From assembly GCF_020829625.1 (NCBI RefSeq), contig NZ_JAIVFX010000014.1, positions 1-64,000 of the forward strand: 64,000 bases of DNA, read 5' to 3'. This document shows positions 40,142 to 49,956 of the stretch, in pieces. Within the stretch, counting starts at the first letter, position 1. Each line of letters starts with the position of its first letter. The translations under genes and the position numbers were made by a program. Under the pieces are notes generated by a model that was given only the letters and a program-made list of their open reading frames with translations, was not told the DNA's origin and did no database searches. The stretch comes from Nostoc sp. XA010. GTDB taxonomy: Bacteria; Cyanobacteriota; Cyanobacteriia; Cyanobacteriales; Nostocaceae.

Positions 40142-41410
40142 ATGAATGACGAATTCTACAATAGAGGATTGGAAAAGGCTAGGCTAAAAGACTACGCTGG
40201 AGCAATTGAGGAATTTAACCATGCTTTACAACTGACACCTTACTTTACCGAAGCTTACTTGCAACGGGGTTTGGCATATTATGACTCAGGAGCAATCCTT
40301 AAGGCTGTTTCAGATTATACCGAAGCTCTGAAGTTGAATCCTGAGAGTGTAGAGGCATATTATTGCCGTGGATTGGCAAGGGTGGCGCTGAAAAATTTAC
40401 CGGGGGCGCTAGATGATATTGAACGCGCTATTCGTCTCAATCTTAACTATGCTTCAGCTTATTATCTACGGGGGATAGTGCGGCGCAAACAGGGTTATAT
40501 TCAAGACGCGATCGCTAGCTTTAAAAAAGCTGCACAATTATATTTGCAACAACAGGATAAAGACAATTGTCGTCTGTGTCTGGAACAAATTAAACAGCTA
40601 CAACCCCAAGAATTACCTGTTGTACAGCAATCACGTTCTCCAAATGCGCCCATTTTATCCACAAATGAATATTTCACGCAATTATTAGAAAAGGCTGAAA
40701 AGGGAGATACCCAAGAGGCACTAGCTGATTTAAATTGGGTATTAAAAGCCGATTCACAAGATGCCCAAGCTTACTGTTGTCGTGGGGTTGTGCGTTGCAA
40801 AATGGGTAATTATCGAGAAGCGATCGCAGATTTTAATCAAGCATTGCGATTAGATTTTCAAGATGCCATTGTCTATCGCAACCGAGGTAAAGCGCGTTCT
40901 ATATTGGGCGATCATCAAGGAGCGATCGCAGACCTCAACCAAGCACTCCAGATCCAACCCAAAGATCCTTTAGTATATATTGCCAGAGGCAATGCCTATC
41001 GAGCAATGGGTAATTATCTCGGTGCAATTCAAGATTACACCCAAGCGCTGCAATTCAATCCTGATGATGCTCAAGCTTACTATAATCGCGGCATTGCCTA
41101 TACTTGCACAGAAGAAATGCAAAATGCCTTAGAAGATTATCAACGGGCGGCGAGTATTTTTTGTGAACAAGAAGACTGGGGAAATTATCAACAAGTCTTA
41201 AGTAGCTTAGAAAAAATTCAAAAATTTAGTCCAGAGTCAAAAAAGCAAAAATATAACCTACTACGTCAGCGACTTTTGCGAATGGTTGGCGGATATTGGG
41301 AAATTGCCGAAAGATTAATTCAGCAGAAGCAGGATTACCATCCTGGCATGTCAGACGACTGGTATTTGCAAAAAGTGATTGATGACTTAGAACGCGATCG
41401 CGGTAGATAA
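40142..41410 (+). CDS. TPR-repeat protein
   Basis: 422 residues. Two blocks of tetratricopeptide repeats are visible at about 3-140 and 180-340, each unit with the W/L-x2-LG-x2-Y-x8-A-x3-F pattern. Examples are YNRGLEKARLKDYAGAIEEF, AYYCRGLARVALKNLPGALD, AYCCRGVVRCKMGNYREAIA, VYIARGNAYRAMGNYLGAIQ and AYYNRGIAYTCTEEMQNALE. The two blocks are joined by a Gln/Pro-rich linker (QLQPQELPVVQQSRS). TPRs form scaffold surfaces for other proteins; the partner is not known. There is no signal peptide. It is monocistronic. Confidence 0.9.
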   Translation: MNDEFYNRGLEKARLKDYAGAIEEFNHALQLTPYFTEAYLQRGLAYYDSGAILKAVSDYTEALKLNPESVEAYYCRGLARVALKNLPGALDDIERAIRLNLNYASAYYLRGIVRRKQGYIQDAIASFKKAAQLYLQQQDKDNCRLCLEQIKQLQPQELPVVQQSRSPNAPILSTNEYFTQLLEKAEKGDTQEALADLNWVLKADSQDAQAYCCRGVVRCKMGNYREAIADFNQALRLDFQDAIVYRNRGKARSILGDHQGAIADLNQALQIQPKDPLVYIARGNAYRAMGNYLGAIQDYTQALQFNPDDAQAYYNRGIAYTCTEEMQNALEDYQRAASIFCEQEDWGNYQQVLSSLEKIQKFSPESKKQKYNLLRQRLLRMVGGYWEIAERLIQQKQDYHPGMSDDWYLQKVIDDLERDRGR

Positions 41411-41439
41411 TATCATGTCCGCCAAATTATTCATAATAA

Positions 41440-41552
41440 AAGAACCCAACCCCCAACCCCCTCCCCGCTTGCCGGGAACTCGGGGCCCCCTCTGGGGATT
41501 AGGGGCCAGGGAGACAAAGCGCAGCTTTGGTGGGGTGGGGTTCTTAAGGCTT
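41440..41552. repeat. G/C-rich dispersed repeat
   Basis: CCCAACCCCCAACCCCCTCC near the left is complemented by GTGGGGTGGGGTTCTT at the right, and TTGCCGGGAACTCGGGGCCC follows the left arm. This type of long imperfect palindrome is common between Nostoc genes. Confidence 0.6.
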
Positions 41553-41600
41553 AATAAATAATCAAGCGGAGATAATATCACTTGTTATTTTCCAATGAAA

Positions 41601-43199
41601 CTAACTGACTACCGCTTCCGCTTTTTCCTCCGCTTTTTCCTTCACTAGCACATAAGGCGTTTCTGCACCTTGTGCAAGATATTCAGCTAGCTGACTTTCA
41701 ATTTGATCGCGGACAATTTGCCGATACTCTAGAAAATGCTCATTGTGGGCACAAGCAGAGATGTAATGCTCAATAACTCCAGGGTTACGCTTGAGAATAC
41801 TGAACAAATGATGCCAGAACTTCCAACGGGTTTCTCGTTTGATTCCTTGTCGCCAAATTACAATTAGCAGCGCTTTCACAACTACCCACTCTGGCATTTT
41901 TGCTGGCGCTTTCCAACTTGGCAAACCCATCATTAAGAAGCAGCGATAGGTACGATCCAAGTAATTTACTGGGTCGTATAAAGTACAAAATGCTTCAATA
42001 TATTCTCGTGCAAGTTCTTCCAGAGGACGGGTGGGCAGGAAGTTCATCAATGTTGTTTGGTTGATGTTGCCATCTTGATTTTCCCGTAGTCGTCCTTCTT
42101 TTTTCAGGCGATGCCAAAGCGCAGTGTTAGGTAACGCTTGCAACATGGCAAAGGTAGTAGAGGGAATTGCTGCTTGTTCTGCAAACCGGACAATGCGATC
42201 GCCTGCACCTGCTTTTTCGCCATCAAAACCGATAATAAACCCAGCCATTGGGCGCAATCCGGCTTTGATAATGGTTTCCACTGCCTCAGTTAGAGAACTG
42301 CGAGTATTTTGAAACTTCTTAGTCATTTGCAAACTATCCTCATCCGGCGTTTCAATTCCCAAAAACACCGCCGAGAAACCGCACTCAACCATCAACTCCA
42401 ACATTTCTGCGTCTTGTGCCAAGTCAATTGAAGCTTCAGTGTCAAATCGGAAGGGATACTTGTGTTCTGCCATCCAGACTTTTAACTCTTTCAGCAACAA
42501 TTTCACATTCCGCTTGTTGCCAATAAAGTTGTCATCTACCATGAACACACCCCGCCGCCAACCCAATTCATAGAGGCAATCTAACTCTGCTAAAAGTTGT
42601 GCTGGGGCTTTAGTGCGTGGTTTGCGCCCGTAGAGAACAATAATGTCGCAAAATTCGCATTGGAACGGACACCCGCGCGAAAACTGCACCGACATCATGT
42701 CATAAGCATCCAATTCTAATAAATCAAAGCGGGGTATTGGTGTGCTTGTCACATCAGGCTTTTCTGTAGCGCGGAAAGTCCCAGAAGTTTCTCCCCTTTT
42801 GATTGCCTCAATAAACATGGGCAAAGTGATTTCGCCTTCATCCAGAATCAGAAAATCTGCACCAACATTTTCAACTTCGTGAGGTACAGAGGTTGGGTAG
42901 GGGCCGCCAACTGCGACTAGCTTGCCACGTTTTTTGGCTTCCTGGATTTGTTCAAGTAAATCTTGTTTCTGGACAATCATCGCAGAGAGGATTACTACAT
43001 CTGCCCATGCCCATTCTTCTTCTGTTGCTGCACGGATGTTGCGATCTACCAGCTTGAATTCCCATTCTTGGGGCAGAATCGCGGCTACTGTTACTAAACC
43101 CAGAGGTGGCAATAAAACCTTGCGATTGACTAATTCTAAGATTTTTTCATAAGACCAAAAGGTTTTGGGAAATATTGGATACACTAACAAGATTCGCAT
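41601..43199 (-). CDS. B12-binding domain radical SAM protein (DUF4070 type)
   Basis: 532 residues. An N-terminal cobalamin-binding Rossmann domain (about 1-145, with VVILSAMIVQKQ and VAVGGPYPTSVP) is followed by a radical SAM core. Its CxxxCxxC motif is RGCPFQCEFCDI (C177, C181, C184), binding the 4Fe-4S cluster, and GIETPDEDSLQMTKKFQN follows. The C-terminal part (LYDPVNYLDRTYRCFLMMGL) is the DUF4070 region. This group includes hopanoid C-2 methylase HpnP and HpnJ-like enzymes, so methylation of a lipid is one possibility. The sequence alone does not separate HpnP from other cyanobacterial paralogs. It is leftward and alone. Confidence 0.88.
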   Translation of the reverse strand: MRILLVYPIFPKTFWSYEKILELVNRKVLLPPLGLVTVAAILPQEWEFKLVDRNIRAATEEEWAWADVVILSAMIVQKQDLLEQIQEAKKRGKLVAVGGPYPTSVPHEVENVGADFLILDEGEITLPMFIEAIKRGETSGTFRATEKPDVTSTPIPRFDLLELDAYDMMSVQFSRGCPFQCEFCDIIVLYGRKPRTKAPAQLLAELDCLYELGWRRGVFMVDDNFIGNKRNVKLLLKELKVWMAEHKYPFRFDTEASIDLAQDAEMLELMVECGFSAVFLGIETPDEDSLQMTKKFQNTRSSLTEAVETIIKAGLRPMAGFIIGFDGEKAGAGDRIVRFAEQAAIPSTTFAMLQALPNTALWHRLKKEGRLRENQDGNINQTTLMNFLPTRPLEELAREYIEAFCTLYDPVNYLDRTYRCFLMMGLPSWKAPAKMPEWVVVKALLIVIWRQGIKRETRWKFWHHLFSILKRNPGVIEHYISACAHNEHFLEYRQIVRDQIESQLAEYLAQGAETPYVLVKEKAEEKAEAVVS

Positions 43200-43380
43200 G
43201 TAGTATCAATCCTCACACTTTGATTGTTATCCCACTCTAACGAAAATAAAGAGTTATTGACTTTTTATTAAAGTTGTTTTATTTTACCATTGATATTTTT
43301 GCCTCAAATGGGCAACTAGGGACGGGAATTCTTACATCCCCGAACGCGAACAGCGTCTCCAAGAGTTGGGGCTGATCCAC

Positions 43381-44331
43381 TTACTTACTTTTAACGCCAC
43401 TAATTTTTAAAACATCACTCATGGTTGCACAATAATTTGGCAAGCCGAAACTATCAGGATTGATGAATTTCTCATAAGTGAAATGCCGATAGTTCATGCA
43501 AAACCGATCCCAAGCGGCCATCCGAATGCGGAACAGAACAATAATCAAATTAGCCAATGCTATAGATATGGGAATGCGAAAGTAAATCTTTTTGCCAAAA
43601 TAAGCACAAACTTGTTTCACTGCTTGATTAGCAGTTAACGGTGCTTGACCTAAAACAAGCCGACGTGGTTGATTATTGGCAGGATGGTCAATTAAATATC
43701 GCACGACACTGGCAATATCTCGTCCGTGGATAAAGTGAAAACTGCCATCTGCTTCTAAAAAGCGAATCAAATTGATATATTTCGTCACTTCTGGAATGCC
43801 AGATGTGACAGCAGAATAAGGCTTATTCGCATCACCACCCAAAACTACAGTAGGAAATACTGTGGTAATTTTGGGTGCGATCGCTAATTTTTCTTTTTTC
43901 TGTAAGCAGTCATATTTGGAACGGATGTAATCTGTCCCAATTTCCCCGGCTTCTTTTAATGGTTGATTGTACCGATCTAAAACGCTAGCTGTCGAAAAAT
44001 AAATTACCTGCTGGCAACGTTCTGGATCTAGCAGTTCCAGCAACTCTATAGTCTTGACGACATTAATATCAAATGTCTCATCACCACCCCAAGCTGTGGC
44101 TGTGAGTACCGCCGTATCAATTGTGGATAGCAAATCGGCAAATTGGCGAATATTTTGCATATCACCTTGCAAAACGTTGATACCCGAACGTACCTTAATA
44201 TCAACTTGCAGTTTATTTGGGTTCCTGACTAGCAGATACAGTTCGTGATCTGTTTCCTTAATTAAGGCTTCTGTTAAATAATGACCTACACAACCACTTG
44301 CACCAGTCACTAAAATCCGTTTCTGGCTCAT
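43381..44331 (-). CDS. NAD(P)-dependent epimerase/dehydratase-like protein (extended SDR)
   Basis: 316 residues. The N-terminal dinucleotide motif is ILVTGASGCVGHYLTEALIK (GxSGxxG at 10-16). The active-site tyrosine and lysine of extended SDRs appear as TDYIRSKYDC, and YFSTASVLDRYNQ marks the preceding serine strand. Late motifs are HFIHGRDIASVVRYLI and RRLVLGQAPLTANQAV. Typical substrates are nucleotide sugars, flavonoids or terpenoids, but none can be assigned. It lies 181 bp left of the radical SAM gene's start in the same orientation, which hints at a shared pathway, though a shared transcript is not certain. Confidence 0.85.
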   Translation of the reverse strand: MSQKRILVTGASGCVGHYLTEALIKETDHELYLLVRNPNKLQVDIKVRSGINVLQGDMQNIRQFADLLSTIDTAVLTATAWGGDETFDINVVKTIELLELLDPERCQQVIYFSTASVLDRYNQPLKEAGEIGTDYIRSKYDCLQKKEKLAIAPKITTVFPTVVLGGDANKPYSAVTSGIPEVTKYINLIRFLEADGSFHFIHGRDIASVVRYLIDHPANNQPRRLVLGQAPLTANQAVKQVCAYFGKKIYFRIPISIALANLIIVLFRIRMAAWDRFCMNYRHFTYEKFINPDSFGLPNYCATMSDVLKISGVKSK

Positions 44332-44339
44332 ACTAAGAT

Positions 44340-44513
44340 TTTAATAAGTTAGTAGTTAGGAGTTAAGAATTAAGTTAAAAGTTCCCAATTAGGAATTATT
44401 AATAAAGTTAAGAGTTAGAAGTGAGGAATTAAGAATAAAAGATAACTTTGCACCTTGCAACTGATAACTTTATAACTCATAACTCCTAACTCATAACTAA
44501 TAACTCATAACTT
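44340..44513. repeat. STRR-type repeat block
   Basis: Degenerate units AGTTAGGAGTTAAGAATTAA and, on the other side, ATAACTCCTAACTCATAACT, arranged so that the two halves can pair. Confidence 0.75.
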
Positions 44514-45575
44514 CTAACCCTTAACTCCTGCAAGATTCAGTTCTTTTGCTGTTTCAAAGAAGAAAGCGACATTTTCTTCGGGAGTTTCTGGTAAGACACC
44601 GTGACCGAGATTGAGAATGTGGCCCCAATTGCCAGCTTTGCGAACGGTATCAAGAATGCGATCGCGGATAAATTCTTTAGAGCCGAATAGCACGCCTGGG
44701 TCAAGATTTCCTTGAACTTTGACTTGCTTACCTAATCTGGCTCGTGCGTCTGCCATATCCACTGCCCAGTCTACACTGACAATATCAGCGCCAGATTGTG
44801 CCATTCTTTCTAACACACCTGCACTACCACTAACTAGCAAAATCAAAGGTGTATCGGGGTGGGTTTGCTTGACTTGCTGGAAAACTCGCTTTTGATAGGG
44901 GAGAGCAAAGGTGTCATAATCTTGAGGACTCAATTGACCCGCCCAAGAATCGAACATTTGCACAACTTGAGCGCCAGAGTCAATTTGGTAGCGGGCATAG
45001 ATAGCGATCGCATCTGCTAATTTAGCTAACAGTTGATGCAATATCGTCGGATCTGAAAATGCCATGTTTTTGATGATGGAATAGGTTTTAGAACCTTTTC
45101 CTTCCACTGCATAAGCTGCTAACGTCCACGGCGCACCCACAAAGCCCAACACCGTTGATTTATCGCCTACTTCCGAACGTAGCGCTTGCAAAATTGTCTT
45201 GATAAATGGTAGAGCTGCTTCTGGTTCTAAAGGATGCAGAGCATCGATTTGTTCTTGAGTGCGGAGGGGCGAGTGAATGATTGGCCCTTTACCTTCGGCA
45301 ATATCCATGTCAATGCCCAAAGCAGGTAATGGGGTGACAATATCAGAAAATAAAATTACTCCGTCTGGTTGGAAAGCTCTCCAGGGTTGCAAGGAAACTT
45401 CAATTGCTACTTCTGGAATTTCGGAGCGATCGCGAAAGGAAGGATACTTTTCTCTTAAGTCTCGATATGCTTTCATATATCGTCCCGCTTGTCGCATCAT
45501 CCATACAGGGGGACGATCTACTACTTCACCACGAGCAGCCCGTAAGAGATGAGGAGTCGTTGAATAAACACCCAT
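44514..45575 (-). CDS. hemE: Uroporphyrinogen decarboxylase
   Basis: 353 residues, the normal size. Both family signatures are present: PPVWMMRQAGRYM near the start and GFVGAPWTLAAYAVEG in the middle. VKVQGNLDPGVL and the late HILNLGHGVLPETPEENV are also typical. It decarboxylates the four acetate side chains of uroporphyrinogen III to give coproporphyrinogen III on the way to heme and chlorophyll, in the cytoplasm. It is leftward and separated from its neighbours by repeat blocks. Codon use is ordinary and several HIP1 octamers lie inside. Confidence 0.97.
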   Translation of the reverse strand: MGVYSTTPHLLRAARGEVVDRPPVWMMRQAGRYMKAYRDLREKYPSFRDRSEIPEVAIEVSLQPWRAFQPDGVILFSDIVTPLPALGIDMDIAEGKGPIIHSPLRTQEQIDALHPLEPEAALPFIKTILQALRSEVGDKSTVLGFVGAPWTLAAYAVEGKGSKTYSIIKNMAFSDPTILHQLLAKLADAIAIYARYQIDSGAQVVQMFDSWAGQLSPQDYDTFALPYQKRVFQQVKQTHPDTPLILLVSGSAGVLERMAQSGADIVSVDWAVDMADARARLGKQVKVQGNLDPGVLFGSKEFIRDRILDTVRKAGNWGHILNLGHGVLPETPEENVAFFFETAKELNLAGVKG

Positions 45576-45806
45576 TTATCACTTCATCCTAAGTCATAAT
45601 TTTATGCCACTGTTTAGCTTATCATTCTGGGATTACGCTTTTTCAGCAGGTTTGGAGTAAAAGGGGAATGGGGAGTGGAGAGTGGGGACTAAGGAGTGAG
45701 AAATAGGATAAAACAAGAATCAATATTGAACTGAGCATTGGGAATTGGGCATTAGTCATTAATTTCCTTCCCCTGCTTTCTCATCTTCCCACTCCCTTAA
45801 CTCCCT

Positions 45807-46553
45807 ATGCAAACTGACTCTAACAGTCCCGATGATGTTGCATCTGCTAATAATGAGCCTAACCCAGGAAAGTTTTTGATTCCGCGATCGCAGCGACAGA
45901 GGTTCTTTATCCAGTTTACCTTAATGACCCTGATCGGATGGGTTGTGGGTGGCGTTGCCAGTATCGCCTTAGAGAAAATTATTCTCCAAACCTCACCTAG
46001 CGTTGCAATCCAACCACAAACATGGGGCATTTTGGTCAGAAGTCTCAGCAATGTTATATTTGCTGTGATTTTTGCTGCCGATCAAGCTCTTGTCCTTTAC
46101 CGATATTTATCGGGTTGGCAATGGATATTTGCTACTAGTGTAGGTTGGCTGATTGCTAACGGCGTTTCTACAGCCTGGATTAACTATCTTTCAAGTATTG
46201 CCATATCGTTAAATGAAATATCTCCTGAGCAGACTTTTATTTTTGGATTTCTGTCTGCGATCGCATATATTATTTCTGGTATTTGGCTAGGGCTTTGCCA
46301 GTGGCTGGTATTGAGGCGATACACAACAAGCATTTGGTGGTGGAACTTTTTACCCTCAATCTCTTTCTTATTGATCACTATTTTGATTTGGTTGATTTTT
46401 GTTGTGCAAAATTTGATTCCAGAAGCCAACCGTACTTTTATACTGTATTGGAGTGGACAAGTATTTACTGCATTAATTTTGGGAATTATACCAGCAATTG
46501 GCTTATGTACCTTGAAAAGAAATTCACATCGCCGGAGTGGAATTTCTGGTTAA
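45807..46553 (+). CDS. Multi-spanning membrane protein, unknown function
   Basis: 248 residues. The first 30 are polar, rich in Asp, Asn and Pro. Six hydrophobic segments follow: FTLMTLIGWVVGGVASIAL, SLSNVIFAVIFAADQALVL, WIFATSVGWLIANGVS, FIFGFLSAIAYIISGIWLGL, FLLITILIWLIFVVQNL and VFTALILGIIPAIGL. Between segments 4 and 5 is QWLVLRRYTTSIWWWNFLPS, a motif seen in cyanobacterial hypothetical membrane proteins with a QWxxLRR pattern. No enzymatic motif was recognised. It is rightward, alone, convergent with the sugar-binding lipoprotein gene. Confidence 0.78.
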   Translation: MQTDSNSPDDVASANNEPNPGKFLIPRSQRQRFFIQFTLMTLIGWVVGGVASIALEKIILQTSPSVAIQPQTWGILVRSLSNVIFAVIFAADQALVLYRYLSGWQWIFATSVGWLIANGVSTAWINYLSSIAISLNEISPEQTFIFGFLSAIAYIISGIWLGLCQWLVLRRYTTSIWWWNFLPSISFLLITILIWLIFVVQNLIPEANRTFILYWSGQVFTALILGIIPAIGLCTLKRNSHRRSGISG

Positions 46554-46593
46554 TCAAAATTAAGCTAGTTATGGATTTTAGATTCCATCTAAA

Positions 46594-47904
46594 TTATAGG
46601 GAATCCCAAATTGAATCGAGGTTTACTTGAGCTTGTTTAAGCGCTGTTTCTGGAGATGCTCCTAGCATGGTGGCTTCGATGGCTCGACCTAAACTGTCAG
46701 ATAAACGACTATAGCCAGGAATGATTGGTCGAGAACCTGACACAGGCATCTGGTCAATAAAGACTTTCAAAACAGGTTTTTGCTGGAGAATTTCTTGATA
46801 AGCCTGACTTTGGGCAGATTTAATGTTAACTGGTAAAAAACCCGTTCCTATACCCCATTCTGTTTGAAATTCTTCACTTAAAACATACTCTAAAAATTTG
46901 AGTGCTGCTTGCTCTCTTTCTGGTGTACTCTTCATCAAATACATATTTCCAGTGCCTGTTACCGTAGCAGGTTTGACACTCGCAGGTATAGGGAATACGT
47001 TAAAGTCAACATTAGACTTCATGATAGAAGTCCAAGGGCCTGTGATCTGCATTGCAACGCGGCCCGCAATAAAGGCATCTTCTTCATAACCTCGCTCTAG
47101 TGAAGAAAGGATTGCTGAACCATCTTTTAATAGGTCTTGCCAAAATTGTAAGGCTGCGATCGCACCTGGATTCGTCAAATTCGGATGGTTATTTGTTACA
47201 ATCTCTCCGCCAGCGCTCAATAAAAAAGGGAACCAACTAAAAACAGTCCATTCTTCCTTTCCTAAAGGCAGTAAAATTCCGTACTGTTCGGGTCGATTGT
47301 CGCCATTCCGGTCTATGGTCAATTTTTTAGCAACTTCCCTCAACTCTTGCCAAGTTTTAGGAATTTGTGTAATTCCCGCAGCTTGGAAAAGTTTAGGTCG
47401 GTAAAAAATGCCTATATTGCTAGTGGAGAGTGGAATTGACCAAAGATGACCATCTAATTTTAATTCCTCCCATAAGTTGGGGCTAATTTCCGACTTTAAT
47501 GGAAATTTGTCCAGCCATTTATCTAAAGGACGAATTGCCCCTAGTTCCATAAACTGACCGGTCAATTGAGGATCGAATGACAGAATATCTGGAGACGCAT
47601 TGCCCACAACTGCTGTTAATATTTTTGGTAATTGGGGTTGGCCTATAAAGATAGATTCCACCTGTATATCAGTATGAGTCTGATTAAATTTATTTACTAG
47701 TTTATTAAATATATCCCGATTCGCAGGAGGATTGATTGATTGCCATAGATTCAAATGAATTACTTTATCATTCTTTTGGATTGTCCCCTGACAACCATAT
47801 AAAAATATACTCAGAATAATTACTATCAGCGAAAGCCGCCAAGTATAATTGGTTGACTGGCGGGAAAAATTCTGAATTTGGGGTTGGAAAAGGGTAGCTT
47901 TCAT
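46594..47904 (-). CDS. ABC transporter sugar-binding lipoprotein
   Basis: 436 residues from ATG 47904. A longer frame up to 48021 would overlap the divergent methyltransferase remnant and place the signal too far in. The lipobox is LYGC with Cys38 after a hydrophobic stretch (RLSLIVIILSIFLY). The mature protein is a type 1 extracellular solute-binding protein: HLNLWQSINPPANRDIFNKL, SFDPQLTGQFMELGAIRPLD, IFYRPKLFQAAGITQIPKTW, and ARVAMQITGPW. It binds a sugar or oligosaccharide in the periplasm and delivers it to an ABC importer. No permease or ATPase gene is adjacent, so the partner genes lie elsewhere. Confidence 0.87.
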   Translation of the reverse strand: MKATLFQPQIQNFSRQSTNYTWRLSLIVIILSIFLYGCQGTIQKNDKVIHLNLWQSINPPANRDIFNKLVNKFNQTHTDIQVESIFIGQPQLPKILTAVVGNASPDILSFDPQLTGQFMELGAIRPLDKWLDKFPLKSEISPNLWEELKLDGHLWSIPLSTSNIGIFYRPKLFQAAGITQIPKTWQELREVAKKLTIDRNGDNRPEQYGILLPLGKEEWTVFSWFPFLLSAGGEIVTNNHPNLTNPGAIAALQFWQDLLKDGSAILSSLERGYEEDAFIAGRVAMQITGPWTSIMKSNVDFNVFPIPASVKPATVTGTGNMYLMKSTPEREQAALKFLEYVLSEEFQTEWGIGTGFLPVNIKSAQSQAYQEILQQKPVLKVFIDQMPVSGSRPIIPGYSRLSDSLGRAIEATMLGASPETALKQAQVNLDSIWDSL

Positions 47905-48004
47905 GCCAAATTCTGTCTCAATGTTTACGAGGGGTAATAAATCAAAGTGGTATACATTTATTCTAAAATAGAATACGTTGATTTGATTGCAATATAATTC
48001 TTTT

Positions 48005-48754
48005 ATGGTAAACTCTACCACGCCTTCTCTCTTAAGTAGCTTTTTAGAAAATTCATTTGAATTAAAACATTATCTACAAGGTTTTTTAAATTTAGATCCG
48101 GAAACCACAGAGGCAAACTTAGCAGTAGGACAAGAGGAAATAAAAAACTTAGGACATAAAGATTTTAATTGGCAAGAAGCAAGTGCTTTCTATCGTGATA
48201 AAGTAGGATAAATTTACTTATTTGAATTGGGGGCTTGGCATCTGTCAAGTCATGAGTATATTGGAGATATGTTGCGCTTGATTGCAGATTCTGCCCAAGG
48301 TCGAGTCTTAGATTTTGGTGGTGGAATAGGAACTCATGCTCTTGGCGCTGCTCTTTGCCCACAAGTTGAGCAAGTAATCTATTATGATATTAATCCGATA
48401 AATCGTGATTTTGTTGAGTATCGATCTGAGAAAATGGGACTGGACAAAAAAATAGTTTTTGTTTTTGAAATGCCTGAAAAAGAGAAATTTGATACGATTT
48501 TATGTTTTGATGTTTTAGAGCATTTGTTAGATCCTAGCCAGCAGTTATTGCAATTTTATCAAGCTTTGAACTCTGATGGTAAGATGATAGTGAATTGGTA
48601 TTTCTTTAAAGGTTTTAATCAAGAATACCCTTTTCATTTAGATGATCCTAAAGTAGTAGAAGCATTTTTTCATACACTTCAGAGTCACTTCTTAGAGGTT
48701 TTTCACCCTTACCTAATTACAACTCGCTGCTACCGTAAGCAGAGTTTAATTTAA
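48005..48754 (+). pseudogene. Class I methyltransferase gene broken by one nonsense codon
   Basis: One continuous frame from ATG 48005 gives VNSTTPSLLSSFLENSFELK and ASAFYRDKVG, then TAA at 48209-48211, then IYLFELGAWHLSSHEYIGDM and motif I RVLDFGGGIGTHALGAAL, the acidic YYDINPINRD and a CFDVLEHLLDPSQQLL segment. The frame is the same on both sides of the stop, so a single base change is the lesion. The downstream part could still be started at the ATG-less GGGGCT region only inefficiently. Substrate unknown. It lies upstream of the pterin-glucosyltransferase-like gene on the same strand. Confidence 0.75.
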
Positions 48755-48848
48755 TTGCATATCTTTGGGGTAGAGCCATAGCAAAACCCAATGAGCTATG
48801 TTGTTTAGGTTAAAAAATGATGTTTATAAAAATACATTAACGACGTAA

Positions 48849-49928
48849 ATGTACCAAAAAATGCACCATAAATTATTATTTATGTCTACCCCAATGGGCC
48901 CGCTAGGTTCAGGATTGGGAGGCGGAGTAGAGTTGACCCTATATAATCTTGCTAAAGAGATGCTGTGGCGAGGACATAAATTAGAAATTGTTGCACCGCA
49001 AGGGTCTATCAGCAATTCATTACCTATTAAAGAAATTACCGGAGAACTAATACAGATACCAGCGCAAAATCAGAGTCGTAGTGATCCAATTTTGCTGCAT
49101 AAAAATTCTGTTTTAGCGAATATGTGGGATTATGCTCGTCAAGTGCAAGCAGATTATGATTTGATTGTAAATTTTGCTTATGATTGGCTGCCACTATATT
49201 TAACACCATTTTTTAACTGTCCGATCGCACATTTTATCAGTATGGGTTCTTTAACAGATACAATGGATCAGATTATTGAACAAGTAGCAATCAATTTTCC
49301 CAGTACTATCGGTGTTTACACCCAAACACAAGCAGCAACTTTTACCTTTGCAGAACGGTGTATTTGTCTGCTAAATGGTTTGGATTTATCTATTTATCAA
49401 TTTTGCCCCAAACCAACTCAGAGCTTGGCATGGGTAGGTAGGATAGCTCCTGAAAAAGGGTTAGAAGATGCAGTAGCAGCAGCAGAAATAACTGGCATTA
49501 CACTCAAAATATTCGGGTTAAAACAGGATGTATCTTATTGGGAAAAGATTTGTCAAGAATACCCTGATGCTCCCATAGAATATGTAGGATTTTTACCAAC
49601 GGTCGAGCTACAAAAAGAGTTAGGCCAATGTCGAGCAATTTTAGTAACTCCTCGTTGGATAGAAGCATTTGGCAATATAGCAATAGAGGCGCTTGCTTGT
49701 GGAGTACCTTTAATTGCTTACCGTCGAGGTGGTTTAACAGAAATTGTCCAAGAAGGCAAAACTGGTTTTTTGGTGGAACCTGATAGTGTTCAAGGTTTGG
49801 TAGAAGCGATTAAGCATTTGGATGAAATTGACCGCCAAGCTTGTCGCCATCAAGCAGAAACTTTATACTCTTTAGAAGCTATGGGCGATCGCACCGAAGA
49901 GTGGTTTCAAAAAATTCTGAGAAACTGA
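48849..49928 (+). CDS. GT4 glycosyltransferase, possibly UDP-glucose:tetrahydrobiopterin glucosyltransferase
   Basis: 359 residues. GT-B fold with an N-terminal glycine loop STPMGPLGSGLGGGVELTLY and a donor domain with LAWVGRIAPEKGLEDAVAAA, EYVGFLPTVELQKELG and EAFGNIAIEALACGVPLIAY (the E-x7-E motif), then GFLVEPDSV. The glycine-rich start and the length of about 39 kDa fit what I recall of cyanobacterial BGluT, which adds glucose to tetrahydrobiopterin, but this comes from memory and not from a search. The presence in the window of a carbinolamine dehydratase and a duplicated PTPS makes a pterin role plausible. Other UDP-sugar acceptors are possible. Confidence 0.7.
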   Translation: MYQKMHHKLLFMSTPMGPLGSGLGGGVELTLYNLAKEMLWRGHKLEIVAPQGSISNSLPIKEITGELIQIPAQNQSRSDPILLHKNSVLANMWDYARQVQADYDLIVNFAYDWLPLYLTPFFNCPIAHFISMGSLTDTMDQIIEQVAINFPSTIGVYTQTQAATFTFAERCICLLNGLDLSIYQFCPKPTQSLAWVGRIAPEKGLEDAVAAAEITGITLKIFGLKQDVSYWEKICQEYPDAPIEYVGFLPTVELQKELGQCRAILVTPRWIEAFGNIAIEALACGVPLIAYRRGGLTEIVQEGKTGFLVEPDSVQGLVEAIKHLDEIDRQACRHQAETLYSLEAMGDRTEEWFQKILRN

Positions 49929-49956
49929 TATAGTACTAATCAATATTTGCGCTCAA

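Noticed and set aside
46283..46630. 115-codon open frame overlapping the membrane protein gene
   Set aside because: It is an alternative frame of the six-segment membrane protein and continues into the convergent gene.
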